Source of the DNA: Hawksworthiomyces lignivorus
Lineage: Eukaryota > Ascomycota > Sordariomycetes > Ophiostomatales > Ophiostomataceae
Direction of reading: 5' to 3'
Assembly (NCBI GenBank): GCA_002917075.1
Contig: NTMA01000032.1
Location: forward strand, 343,218 to 407,217
Length of the DNA: 64,000 nucleotides
Part shown: positions 1-10,462 of the stretch, piece by piece
How positions within the stretch are numbered: the first letter of the stretch is position 1
Layout of the letters: each line of letters begins with the position of its first letter
Made by a program: the position numbers and the translations under genes
The notes under the pieces: generated by a model
The model's database searches: none
What the model saw: only the letters and a program-made list of their open reading frames with translations
What the model was told of the DNA's origin: nothing

Positions 1-687
1 TCGATGACAGCACTTCCGTTTGCATTTTATTCCCCATCACTTGAATATTGGTGATGAGAACTTACCAGAATGCCCTCACCAAAAAAACCAACGCACATCT
101 ACATAGTCAGTGCGTAGTGCATCGGCAAGACAACGCTCGTGAACAATCTCCGTCAACACTTTAATACAAATCCGCCATTAATCATCTCCGAAGTGACACG
201 CAAAGTGCTCTTCCACTGACCACGACCTCCATAGCTACCACGAGTTTGAGATTCGCCATATCCCTGGCGCGTCCAATCCAAGTATTCTATGAACGGAATA
301 AAAATACCAGCGCATCTCTTTCCGACTTCGATAGAGGTGTGGGCAAGGGAACTGGTACACGTACAGAGACAGTCACACGAACAGGCATAGAGAATCCAGG
401 ACAGACTGTATAAGTCTTAAGTCTTAACTACTACAGTACCCGCTGCAGCAGTCACTGGATTTTCTGTCGACAGCAACTCCAGCGTGACGAACATTCGAAG
501 CAGAACCGACGAGTCGAATGAGTCAAATAGAGCGCTACTACCAAATCAGCTACCACAATAACCGTTCCTCAAACATTTGGATGTCCAACTGGTGCCTTCT
601 TCGCAAAAACGTCTTATCAATCACTAGATAATCTATACTAGCCGCAGAGTAGCTCTAATAGATGGCCCTCGTAATCCATGTCGTACC
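1..687. other. Window start, no gene recognised
   Basis: I see no convincing reading frame here. The stretch lies directly upstream of a regulator-like fragment (691-1119) and would be expected to hold its N-terminal part, but no Zn2Cys6 cysteine pattern or clean splice pair was found. Confidence 0.4.
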
Positions 688-690
688 GTG

Positions 691-1119
691 ATGCTTCCTG
701 TGGCCTTGAGAGGTCTTGTGTCAAGCTTGAACACCTCGGCCTCTGACAGTACCACCTTTCATGGTATTTATGTCTATGCAGCTCATAATCTGTATGAACT
801 AGGCGAAAGAAAAGAAAAGCGGAATTATGATCTCGCATGGACGCATGACCAACAGGCTCTTCATTATCTGTCACATAATCTCACGCAGGCCGATCGACAC
901 CGTGATCAGTCGTTTGCCATGGCCGTCATGGCTTGTATCACGATTGATGCTATTTCTGGCCAAGCCTGCCGTTGGAGGCTATATCTACGAGGTGGGCTTG
1001 CCTATCTTGATAATCTAGAGCCCAGGGCAGTGGATATGGATAATTCCTCAGCTTTCCAGAGACACCTTGTCACCATGCTGCCAGGCGAAAGAGTACTCTC
1101 TTACATGCAAAGTAAATAG
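691..1119 (+). pseudogene. Fragment of a fungal transcription-factor C-terminal region (Fungal_trans_2-like)
   Basis: The open frame (first ATG at 691, stop at 1117-1119) gives about 142 residues resembling the middle of the Fungal_trans_2 region of Zn2Cys6 regulators. The clearest part is a stretch beginning QSFAMAVMACITIDAISGQ and followed by a 'WRLYLRGGLAYL' segment; in this family such a segment sits in the helical regulatory domain. The usual 400-600 residues are missing on both sides and no zinc cluster lies upstream in the window. I therefore call it a relic. It could instead be one internal exon of a gene whose other exons I cannot resolve. Family recognition is by eye only. Confidence 0.45.
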
Positions 1120-1989
1120 GGCATATAACATCTCCACAGTGGCTCTTCTCAAAAATTGAATAACATTCCGCTACAATAATTCAAATGACCCCCAAGCTTG
1201 CGAAAGCAAGCCCTTGTAAAATCGGATCACCTTCGCCTTTTTTTTCTATGTAAAGCGGCCTAGGGCATAGCCGCTGCACCTGCGATGCAACCACAACGAA
1301 GGAGGACGGAGGTCTCCCTTAAAGGAAGCTGTGATTGTCGAGCACCTTGTTTTTTATACTAAATTCGTCAAAATCATGTCGATGAAAATGATATAAGCAT
1401 TGATGAGCGGCAGATAACGCAATCATCTTATCAGCCCTTTTTTTGTGAACAGACCCTGGCTGCATTGACCAAAGGCAAGCTAGTACTGAAGGCGATGTAA
1501 CAGGACGCGGCAAGTGTCTAGACTGCCGCTTTCAGGAACCCAGGCACATGTCAGTCAAATGATATGCGCTAGGGAAGGTAGTAGATAGTTAATATCATCT
1601 GCCCAACTCTAAAATTGACGTTGCTATCGCACACCGAGGGGGCCTTTGTCGGCCACCTACCTATCTGGGCATACGTGACCGCTCATGTTCGCCGTCACAT
1701 CGGGGGGTACCACGTTGAGGATCACGCTGGCCAGGCACATATCTGACTTCCCGTTCCGGAAGTGGGAGCTGATCTTTTGAGTTATGATAGTCATGTATCA
1801 TTTTGCGGAGATCGCAATATTCTTGCCTCTCAGCTCGCCTTATTTAGGGGTCCAGACCACCCGCTCTCTCAACAACAGACTGCCTGTGCTGAATCGCCCT
1901 AACGAATATTTCTTCATTCTCCTAGGCACGGCAAATTGCCAATTTTCAAATTTAATCGCACATGCAAGCTTTGAAATTTTAAGCTAGCC
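1120..1989. promoter_or_regulatory. Upstream region of the aspartic protease gene
   Basis: No coding frame is supported over these 870 bases. They form the promoter side of the protease at 1990. A GCCAGG hexamer at 1730-1735 fits the PacC core GCCARG, which would suit a secreted acid protease, but a single hexamer is weak evidence. Confidence 0.35.
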
Positions 1990-3290
1990 ATGGCACCTTT
2001 GACTCATATTCTTGCCGCCGCCTCTCTGGCTGGCTTGGCTGCAGCGGTCCCTGCTAAGATCGGCACTGCTCTGCTTAGCAGCACGACCACGCTGCACCAG
2101 GTCCGCAATCCAAATTACGTCTTCAACGGTGCTGTCTCCATATATAAGACATACATCAAGTTCGGCGTGCCGATCCCGGCCTACTTGCAAGCAGCCGTCG
2201 ACAGGACGGGACTTATCAAGAAGCGTACCGAGGGCGACTCGGTTGCCACGCCAATCGACAGCTTCGACGATGCTTACACCATCCCCGTAAGCATCGGCAC
2301 GCCGCCGCAGGTCCTGCAGCTGGATCTCGACACGGGGTCGTCTGATCTGTGGGTCTTCAGCAGCGAGACGCCGTCCAGCGAGGTCGACGGCCAGACGATC
2401 TACACGCCCAGCAAGAGCAGCACGGCCAAGCTGCTGTCGGGCTCCACGTGGTCCATCCAGTACGGCGACGGCAGCTCGTCTAGCGGCAACATCTACCAGG
2501 ACGTCGTCGTCGTCGGCGGCGTCACGGTGACGAGCCAGGCCGTCGAGTGCGCCGAGACGGTGTCGTCGTCCTTCACGTCGGACAGCTCGATCGACGGCCT
2601 CATCGGCATGGGCTTTGACAGCTTGAACACGGCCGAGCCCGAGGCCGTGCCGACCTTCTTCGACAACGCCGAGAGCTCGCTCGACGCGCCGCTGTTCACG
2701 GCGGATCTCAAGCACGAAGCCCGTAAGTCCCGAAGAGCTGCTCCTCTATTGCAGATGCACAAAGCCTAACATCCATATTTACAGCTGGCACCTACGACTT
2801 CGGCTTCGTCAACTCCTCCCTCTATACCGGCTCCATCACCTACGTTCCCGTCAACACCAACCCCGGGTACTGGACCTGGACATCCTCGGGCTATGCCGTC
2901 GGCTCTGCTGCCTTTAAGTCAACCAGCATTAAAGGTATTGCCGACACTGGCACAACTCTTCTGTATCTGCCTTCGAGCATCGTCAGGGCCTACTATTCCA
3001 AGGTCAGCGGATCATCCAACAGCAACACGTACGGTGGATACGTGTTTCCGTGCTCTGCGACGCTGCCGACTTTCACGTTCGGCGTCGGCTCCGCGCGGAT
3101 AACCATTCCCGCTGCATACATGAACTACGGTCCCGTGGAAACCGGTAGCTCCACCTGCTTTGGCGGACTGCAGGACAGCTCAAGCATTGGTATCAATATC
3201 TTTGGGGATGTTGCTCTCAAGAGCGCGTTTGTGGTGTTCGACGGGTCGAGTTCGCCGAGACTGGGATGGGCGAGCAAGACACTGAGCTAG
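1990..3290 (+). CDS. Secreted aspartic endopeptidase (penicillopepsin/aspergillopepsin-like, family A1)
   Basis: Two exons, 1990-2722 and 2785-3290, are joined across a 62-nt intron (donor GTAAGT, acceptor ACAG, phase 1) and give 412 residues. Residues 1-20 look like a signal peptide ending in an Ala-rich stretch. A propeptide follows and ends near a KKR at 77-79, a likely kexin-type maturation site. The pepsin fold shows both active-site aspartates: D114 in DTGSSDLW and D298 in DTGTT. The flap sequence QYGDGSSSSG lies between them, and the C-terminus has the usual FGDVALKSAFVVFD and LGW ending. Enzymes of this family cleave extracellular protein at acid pH. The length matches the family, and no GPI or serine-rich tail is present, so it should be freely secreted. 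Product confidence is high; the exact orthologue is not determined. Confidence 0.95.
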
Positions 3291-4183
3291 CGAACTGAAC
3301 TGAAGTATCCTAAGGACTGAATGCATTCGACTGTTGTGTCTAGAAGCTCCAATACTGTGTTATACAAGGTTTGCTGGAATGTAAATATCTTCTCAAATCA
3401 CAAAATGTGCAGCCTTTGAAATTGTATACGTCACATGGCACACAGCTATCTACCGCTAAATTGTTTCTTCCTAAGATTCCTGGATTTGTTTATGTCGATT
3501 TTAATATCAAGCCTTTTAATCAAATAGACAGTGATTAGGAACAACAAAAATCAAGAGCGTACCTTTGCGGCTTCTTTCTTTTTAGCTTCGCTATTAGTTG
3601 ATATGCTATCGATGAATCCACTAATGCAACCCTCTTCGTAGATGTTTCAATCTTTAGACCTCGGTTTCAACAAGCCCACTAGGATTGTCGACATGGCATA
3701 AAGAAGTTTTGAGATACGTTACTACCATAGTCAATTAAAATATTAGAGGATTGGTTTTTTTTAGAAAGAAATGAAAGAAAACAAAAAGAGTTTGGGAACT
3801 TCACCTACGGACCGTTTCCGCTAAAGATTGCTTCATGATCTAATAAGAAAACGGCATTGAAAGGCAAACAAATACAAGTAAAAGCAACAAAAATATGAAA
3901 GCGTTGGTAATGTTGGCCATGTCTTGGTAGCTATAGCAGTAGCTTAAAATACACACTGATAGTCAGGAAGTCATACATCACAAAATCTAGCAGAAATACG
4001 GGCTGCCCACCTACCACAGGTAGATCCAAGCACCTCTAAGCCCTTTTCCGAAGCAAGACATAGTTTCTCAAATAACTACAGCTTAAATAAGCCAGGAAAG
4101 AAGCGTTCAAGAGGAAGGAGAGTTGTGCGAGTAATCCACACAATTTGCTCCGGCACATTCAGCCGCAGTGACCAATCCATGTA
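3291..4183. other. AT-rich intergenic region
   Basis: This lies between the 3' ends of the protease (+) and the Clr5-ankyrin gene (-). It holds T- and A-rich stretches and no supported frame; both transcripts should terminate here. Confidence 0.5.
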
Positions 4184-6396
4184 TCAAATGATAACCGCTG
4201 CACCTTTCTCGATGAAGTAGCGCACAACCTCAAGATGACCAGGTGTATCACCTTTTGCGGCCAAAAGCAACGGGGTGGAGCCTTCATCATCTTCTGCATG
4301 GATGTCTTGTGGGTCTAGTGCTAACAGGAGGTCTACCGCTTCAAGATGCCCACCCTTCGCCGCTTTGTGGATTGGCCGTATCCGATGGGATTTGGTTGGA
4401 GATGACTTTGCACCGTGGTCCAAAAGTTTCTTGATAGTCTGCGTATGTCCGTTCTGAGACGATATCCACAAAGCAGTCGCGCCGTCTATTTCTTCAGCAT
4501 TGACATCTGCACCATTGCGCAGAAGGAGGTCGACAACTTCGCTGTGGTTGTTTTGTGCTGCAACCATAATTGAAGACCAACCGTCTGCTTCTCGAGCATT
4601 GACATCTGCACTATTACGCAGAAGAAGGTCGACAACTTCGCTGTGGTTGTCTTGTGCTGCAACCATAATTGGGGTCCAGCCGTTCGCTTCTCGAGCATTG
4701 ACGTCTGCACCATTACGGAGAAGAAGATCGACAACTTCGCTGTAGTTGTTTTGTGCTGCAACCATAATTGGGGCCCAACCGTTCGGTTTTCGATCATTGA
4801 CGTCTGCACCATTACGCAGAAGGAGAGCGACAACTTCACTGTGATTGTTTTGTGTTGCAACCATAATTGAAGACCAACCGTCTACTTCTCGAGCATTGAC
4901 GTCTGCACCATTGCGCAGAAGGAGGTCGACAACTTCGCTGTGGTTGTTTTGTGCTGCAAACATAATTGGAGACGAGCCGTTCAATTTTCGAGCATTGACA
5001 TCTGCTTTCTTATGGATAAGGAGAGTGCATATGTCGAGATTCCCATTCTCGGCGGCTACATGAATTGGGAGTATCATTTCCGGATATATGCAGAAGTTGA
5101 CGTCAGCTCCCATTTGAATTAGAAGCTCAACAACTTTACAATGCCCATTCATAGCCGCAATCAAGAGAGGTGAAGGTGTCTCATTGTCACAGTTGTCCTT
5201 TTGTGGGTCAACTTTAGCACCAGCATCTAGTAGTGTCCTAACCACCTCAAGATGTCCGTTCTGCGCAGCTTGGTGAATAGGCCGACGAGTCTCATCTTTA
5301 GAAGTGACCTCCTTGTCGGCTCCTAGTTCTATCAAGAGCTGAACGATTTCATGGTAGCCCTCGTCGGCAGCATTCCACAGCGGTGTTGTGTTATCGTCAT
5401 CGACTGGATTGACCGTCGCTCCGTGTGACAGCAGTTCTCTCACTATTTCTATACGACCACCTTCAGCAGCCGTGTGAATGGGTGTGATCAGGTCCTTCGT
5501 GACGGCGTTAACGTTGACGTCGTCATAAGAAAGCAAGAGCTTGACCACTTCGAGGTGACCTTCCGCAGTGGCAAGGTGAATTGCCGTCGTACCATCCGAA
5601 TCAGGAACTCCCGCACACGAAGGATTCGCCTCAAGCAAAAGCTTCACCATATCAACGTACCCGGATCTGGCAGCTTGGTGGATGGGTTGAGATTTAGTGC
5701 TGGTGATGTGTGTGGCACCCGATGCGGCCGATACTACTTGGCCCTGCGGAATTCTAAGATTATTCGGCTCGAAGATGTTTAGCGGGTAAGACATACTACC
5801 TATGTTCATACCAGAGTTAAAACCCAGACTGCCGTTCAGGTTGCCAACTAGGTCATCATCCCACATGGCTTGATTGACTTGGCCTGGATAGCCGGCAGAC
5901 ACATCTAAAACGGGCATCTGTGCTGTATAGATCAGAAAGAGAGCGCCGACATCAATATCATGGGTTGGCCTACCTGTTGCACCAGAGAACTATTTTGATT
6001 ACGAATCGGAACTTCCAATATCAATTCTTCATCTTGATGTGAGGAATGTCTTAGCAGCTAGGTAGTCATTGCATTTGGCTGCAAACATACCTCTCCCTGG
6101 ATTACTTCGATCATTCCGGTGCTCTCCTCTTCTTCTCTTGTACTTGGAGAACCCCCATTCATTGAACTTGATCTTGTATTGCTGCTTACTATATACAAGC
6201 GGCAAATTAGTTTGGCTGGCGAAGGTCTTTTCGGACGCTTTACTGACCTAGCTCTGAATCCTTGCGCCTCCATGGCTTTCATAACTTCTTTCAGCGTTTT
6301 GTTCTGGTGAATGTAAAGATTTTTTATGGTGAGTTTGTGCCTAGCCCACTCAGTTTTTTGCAGCCTAGGCGCCATTTCGGTTACCACCGCGGACAT
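4184..6396 (-). CDS. Clr5-domain ankyrin-repeat protein, three exons
   Basis: Three exons, 6396-6248, 6188-6091 and 5922-4184, join in frame (introns 6247-6189, GTCAGT/ATATAG; 6090-5923, GTATGT/TACAG) to give 661 residues. Residues 15-70 form a Clr5 domain, with 'TEWARHKLTIKNLYI', 'NKTLKEVM' and, after the first intron, 'QYKIKFNEWGF'. The splice restores the domain exactly, which supports the model. The rest is a long ankyrin array of about 15 units. A block of five is almost identical at DNA level (separate entry). Clr5 is a fungal domain found at the N-terminus of ankyrin and TPR proteins; its molecular role is poorly known, and I infer a scaffold or regulator. No NACHT or enzyme domain is present. 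A second ATG at 6375 is an equally plausible start. Neighbouring HET and HEAT genes suggest a self/non-self or stress role, which is inference. Confidence 0.85.
4498..5091 (-). repeat. Near-identical 99-nt ankyrin repeats
   Basis: On the + strand the string cattgacatctgcac or a close variant recurs at 4498, 4597, 4696, 4795, 4894 and 4993, exactly 99 nt apart. Each unit encodes one 33-residue ankyrin repeat ending in LLLRNGADVNA. Differences concentrate in the residues just after DVN (the beta-hairpin tip, e.g. REVDGWS, RKPNGWA, REANGWT). Flanking repeats at either end are much more diverged. This is the signature of recent unit duplication or gene conversion. Confidence 0.85.
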
Positions 6397-7510
6397 GCTA
6401 GACGAGAATTGATCAAATGACTCGAATCTTGGGAAATAGAGAATGTGATGAATTTAAAAGGACACATAACCACGGAGCTGGGCTCTGCATCTAGATGATG
6501 GAACAACGCTCGACTTTTGATTATATTCAAAAGTCTGGCTTATAAGATTGATTCGCGGCATAGGCGCAGCTTATTGTGCAAAACTCTCAAAAGTTTACAA
6601 ACTTTTGGCCTCCTCTCGAAAAAGTTTCTGTGGCCCGAGGCAAACTTGGCGCCTGATAGGATGGCTAGGCAGTACGACAGCTGAGGCAGGTGTGCATATA
6701 AAAAAAAAAAAAAAACTTTTTGCCAAATGTCAAATCAAGCCCTGAACTCTTGCGCAAAACCACTCAAAAACGGGCAAAAGTTTCGACCAGTAAAAAGGAG
6801 GGATCTTTCCACCCTCGCACGAGAATCCAGACTTTTCCAGATGAACTTTTGGGGCTCTGTGCGTCAGCGGCTTGTGTGCGCTATCAATATCATTGTCAAC
6901 TCAATGCGGTGTCTCATTAAACTGATGGAATGCTATTTATCGGTGTACATTCTTTTGATCGCATATGAACAGTCAGTCTTTGTTCCATAATCCAATCATC
7001 AGTGTACTTGTAATAATAGGGATTGGTGGGTAGCCGCAGTTAAATAGCATGGGCGTTCCACGGAACTCATCAGGTAATAAACATCAGCGTGATATACCTT
7101 GAAAACGGCTAGTAAGGCTACAAATGTAAGTATCAAGCACTAAAGAGGAGCAAAACTTCTTATTACAAAGGCCGCCGAAACTGTAATTTTGAACACGTCG
7201 TCGTGACCGCAGGAACTGGCGGCCCTCCTAATTGGGAAATATGGTGACCAAACTGATTGCTGATTGATCCACCTTTACGTCCTCTTTGACGACCGCATAC
7301 GAAAGGTACAGGTCTACCAGAGCGTCGGTGCGCAAGCTGGAGACTGTCCTCACCAGCCAGAGAGAGGCTCAGTGGATATGACTCTCTTCCGCTTTCGGTC
7401 AAGGCTGCTAAAGATCTTGGGCGACATATAATTTACATGGGCATAGATACTAGACGCATCAAATTCAGCCTTTTAAGGAGTAGAAACTAGATGCAAAATA
7501 AAAAGGCCTT
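6397..7510. other. Intergenic region between Clr5-ankyrin and HET genes
   Basis: No supported coding frame. It contains the promoter side of the Clr5-ankyrin gene (above 6396), an A-run near 6700-6714, and the 3' flank of the HET gene below 7511. Confidence 0.45.
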
Positions 7511-9349
7511 TTAAATAATCTCAAATATCTGTGCATTTTCTGGCTGAAGCCCTTCGACAAGTTCGCCGTGCATGACCCCATGAACATATCCATCGCCAAC
7601 GAGCTTGTACTGATGACCCACGGGGTGGAGGTACATGCAGAAGGGACAGCCGAACAAGACGACAGCGACATCGCCCGGCTTGGCCAGGTATGGCCCGATT
7701 CCCATCTTGCCATCCTCTGTCGCTATGAACGTGCGGTCAATTATAGCCTTCTCCATGGACAGAACATACGGCTGTGTAAATGCGGTAAGTCTGTCGAGAA
7801 TGGGCGCTTCTGGCATAAAGTCATCTGGTATGCCCGCCTCCATAAACATTGTACGCTGCCTGAGGCCGAAGTCCGCTGGCGCAGGAAACACAGGCTTCAC
7901 GCCGGTCCAGTCGGCATCCAAGCACAAGGTGCGCCAAAAATCCTCCTTATTCGACTCCGGAAGACTTCTGCTGAACTCGAAAAGCTGGTTCAAAACCCTT
8001 TCCATCCCAAGTTCTTTGGCTTGGTCCACGATGCCTTGGGCGGAGGGATCCGGCCTCGTCTGCGGCTTGCGCACTGGACCAATCACCTCGTCGACCTTGC
8101 CAACCAAGACGCCGCGCGCATACAAGACGTTCAGCTGGGGGTCCATCCACGCGGCTGCCGGCGTGGAGCCCGCTGCGCAAAAGTAGCTCTTGCTGTTGCG
8201 CTGCGGGACCAGGCCTTCGCCGACGTGCAGTTTGTCGTGAAAGTAGTCTGGGACCCACGACGGGCCGGGCAGGTTCTCGCGGAAGCGGCCACCGAGCAGC
8301 ACATTGAGCGACTTCTTGGTCTCGATGCAGGACAGGACGAACTGGCGGAGCAGCCGCTCGTAGCTGACGGCGTAGTCGGGCGCGACGATGGCGCCGTCGG
8401 TGGCCAAGCCGCGCAGCGCGTACAGCTTGTCGCGCGAGTCGGTCGCCTGGAACTTGGCCGTGATGCGCAGCAGCGCCTCCAGGTCGCGCTCGTCGCCGTC
8501 GGTGCAGGCGATGAGCGTCTGGTGCATGATGAGGCCCGGCGGGTGCCCGCGGGCGTGCAGCGACCGGACGGGCTCCTGCTCCTCCTGGCTGTCGGGGCGG
8601 GTGTAGCTGTGCGACAGCAGGAGCAGCTGCACCAGGTAGCAGAAGTGGTCAAACTGCGCGCGGCCGAGCTGCTGCGCGCCGCAGCAGAGGACGCCCGACG
8701 CGCGCATCGTCTCGCCGCGCACCGCCAGCTCCTGGATGACCCAGGCGCGCGTCCAGTAGGCGCGCTCCAGCAGGCGCCACACGGCCGGCCAGTCCTGGCC
8801 CTCGAGCGGAAAGCCGAGCCAGTCGACAAAGTCGACAAACGTCTGCACGCCGCCCACGTCGGGCAGCGGCTCGCCGAGCGCCATGGTCAGCGGCGCCATG
8901 TTCTCGCGCACCCAGTCGCCCAGGCAGCTGACCAGCGCCACCGCGCCGTCGCTGCCCTCGCCCGCTTCGCCCAGCCACGATACCGTCGTCTCCGCCTGCG
9001 CGTAGATCTCCGCCATCATGGCCACCTGCGCCGAGCGCTCCGCCAGGTCCGCCTGGTTGATGCACACCGCGTCCACCCACAGCAGCCGCGGCGCGTCGTC
9101 GCGGCGCAGCTGGCGCAGGGCGGCCTCGAGGTTGGGCGTCACGCCGTGCTCGACGCCGTGCAGGAAGATCTTGCCCGGGCTGGCGTTGTCGCCCCACGCG
9201 TACGACAGGGCCTCATACGGCATGGGCTCGTCCAGGTCCACGGTCCACAGCTCGCACTGGATGGGCGCATCCCACGGCGCCGGATGGACCACCAACACCC
9301 GGATCTGCTTCTTGTCCCGCGCGAGCGGCTGATAGTGAATACTCTCCAT
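7511..9349 (-). CDS. HET-domain protein (heterokaryon incompatibility type)
   Basis: Single-exon gene of 612 residues from the ATG at 9349. The open frame continues upstream, but only with non-ATG codons. The HET domain occupies about residues 45-200, with the diagnostic YEALSYAWG (45-53) and LLWVDAVCINQADLAERSAQ (89-108) followed by 'MMAEIYAQAETTVSWLG'. The long C-terminal part has the usual weakly conserved region of HET proteins (RDKLYALRG near its middle), with no NACHT or repeats. HET domains are TIR-like effectors that trigger cell death after non-self fusion when activated. No partner gene is adjacent. The 5' half is much more GC-rich than the second HET gene at 13.7 kb, which gives a long spurious antisense frame. 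Confidence 0.92.
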   Translation of the reverse strand: MESIHYQPLARDKKQIRVLVVHPAPWDAPIQCELWTVDLDEPMPYEALSYAWGDNASPGKIFLHGVEHGVTPNLEAALRQLRRDDAPRLLWVDAVCINQADLAERSAQVAMMAEIYAQAETTVSWLGEAGEGSDGAVALVSCLGDWVRENMAPLTMALGEPLPDVGGVQTFVDFVDWLGFPLEGQDWPAVWRLLERAYWTRAWVIQELAVRGETMRASGVLCCGAQQLGRAQFDHFCYLVQLLLLSHSYTRPDSQEEQEPVRSLHARGHPPGLIMHQTLIACTDGDERDLEALLRITAKFQATDSRDKLYALRGLATDGAIVAPDYAVSYERLLRQFVLSCIETKKSLNVLLGGRFRENLPGPSWVPDYFHDKLHVGEGLVPQRNSKSYFCAAGSTPAAAWMDPQLNVLYARGVLVGKVDEVIGPVRKPQTRPDPSAQGIVDQAKELGMERVLNQLFEFSRSLPESNKEDFWRTLCLDADWTGVKPVFPAPADFGLRQRTMFMEAGIPDDFMPEAPILDRLTAFTQPYVLSMEKAIIDRTFIATEDGKMGIGPYLAKPGDVAVVLFGCPFCMYLHPVGHQYKLVGDGYVHGVMHGELVEGLQPENAQIFEII

Positions 9350-10462
9350 GTTAGTATGGAGTCGCACATGAATGAGGGATCTCTTCCGTTTTCTAAAAAT
9401 ATATTTTATGTTAACGACAGAGAATTGTGAGCGACTTCTTCGCAGACATCGCGGGACTGTGTATCCAGAGAACCCCAAGGGCAGGAATTACGACCTCTAT
9501 ATTTCTTCTACAGCTACGATGCGGATGTCGGGGAGAGCAGCAAGCACACAGACCCTCGCTATTTGGTACTAGTCCACGGGGCGTTGACCGTACGTCAATG
9601 TAGCTCTTGGAGGAAAATCGAAAAACATGGTTGCCTCGGAACATGCGATTGCTCGATAAGGGCCACATTAGCTTCGAACTAGGCATGTCAAATGTTTCCC
9701 AACACATTTGTGGCTTTTCTTTGGGCCAATGGGAGAATCTGGGACAGTCGGGCGTAGGTGTACCATCTTAGTGACAGCTAAGACCGGTTGCCGCTCTGCT
9801 GCATCATGACGAGTGCGAGCACATCGCCCACCGCCCATAATGGATTAGGTAGAAAAACGTGCACGGCTGAGGAACACGAAGGCAATGATTTTGCGGAGCG
9901 CTCCGGAGTACTGGAAGCATTCTTACACCCTTCAGCTTTGATCTTCTGAGGCTTGGCCGTGATGCACTCTTGAGGATCAAAAGTAGTTATTAACGTCTTC
10001 TGATTTTCAGCAAGTAATGACTCGTTTTACGCACAGAATATGCTCTAGCTTCATCTCTACCAGACTGAGGGTTATTCAATAAAAATAAACTATAAGCTTA
10101 ATTGTATTATTGATACAGTGCGCTCCCAGAGGCAGCTAAAAGGTTCACAAATGCAATTCCAGAGTAACTCAAAGGGACAAACCCCCATACTGCTCAGTCC
10201 ACCAAAAGTAGCACCCCCCACGTCAGCCAAAAGCGACAGCCAAAAAAGTGTGTCTCGCTTGAAAGTTTAATACATAGAGTATCAATATATTTCGTTTAGT
10301 AGAGAATAACATTAGTAGCTTTGATTCAAAGTGAAAATAATAACAAAAAAAAGAAGAAAATGAAAAAAAAAGTGAAATTTTTTGCGTTCTAGCAGAAATC
10401 TATTAACGTTTTAGGATTAACAAGATGCCTCAGTCGTCTAATTTACCGTAAGTATGCTATGC
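9350..10462. other. Intergenic region
   Basis: Holds the promoter side of the HET gene and the 3' flank of the MFS gene. The part from 10080 to 10430 is AT-rich. No coding frame is supported. Confidence 0.45.

Noticed and set aside
4498..5091. CRISPR-like reading of the regular 99-nt repeats
   Set aside because: The repeats are fully coding ankyrin units in a eukaryotic gene without unique spacers.
7568..9430. 620-codon open frame on the + strand
   Set aside because: It is antisense to the HET gene; His/Arg/Val-rich composition is the shadow of GC-rich codon use, with no domain of its own.
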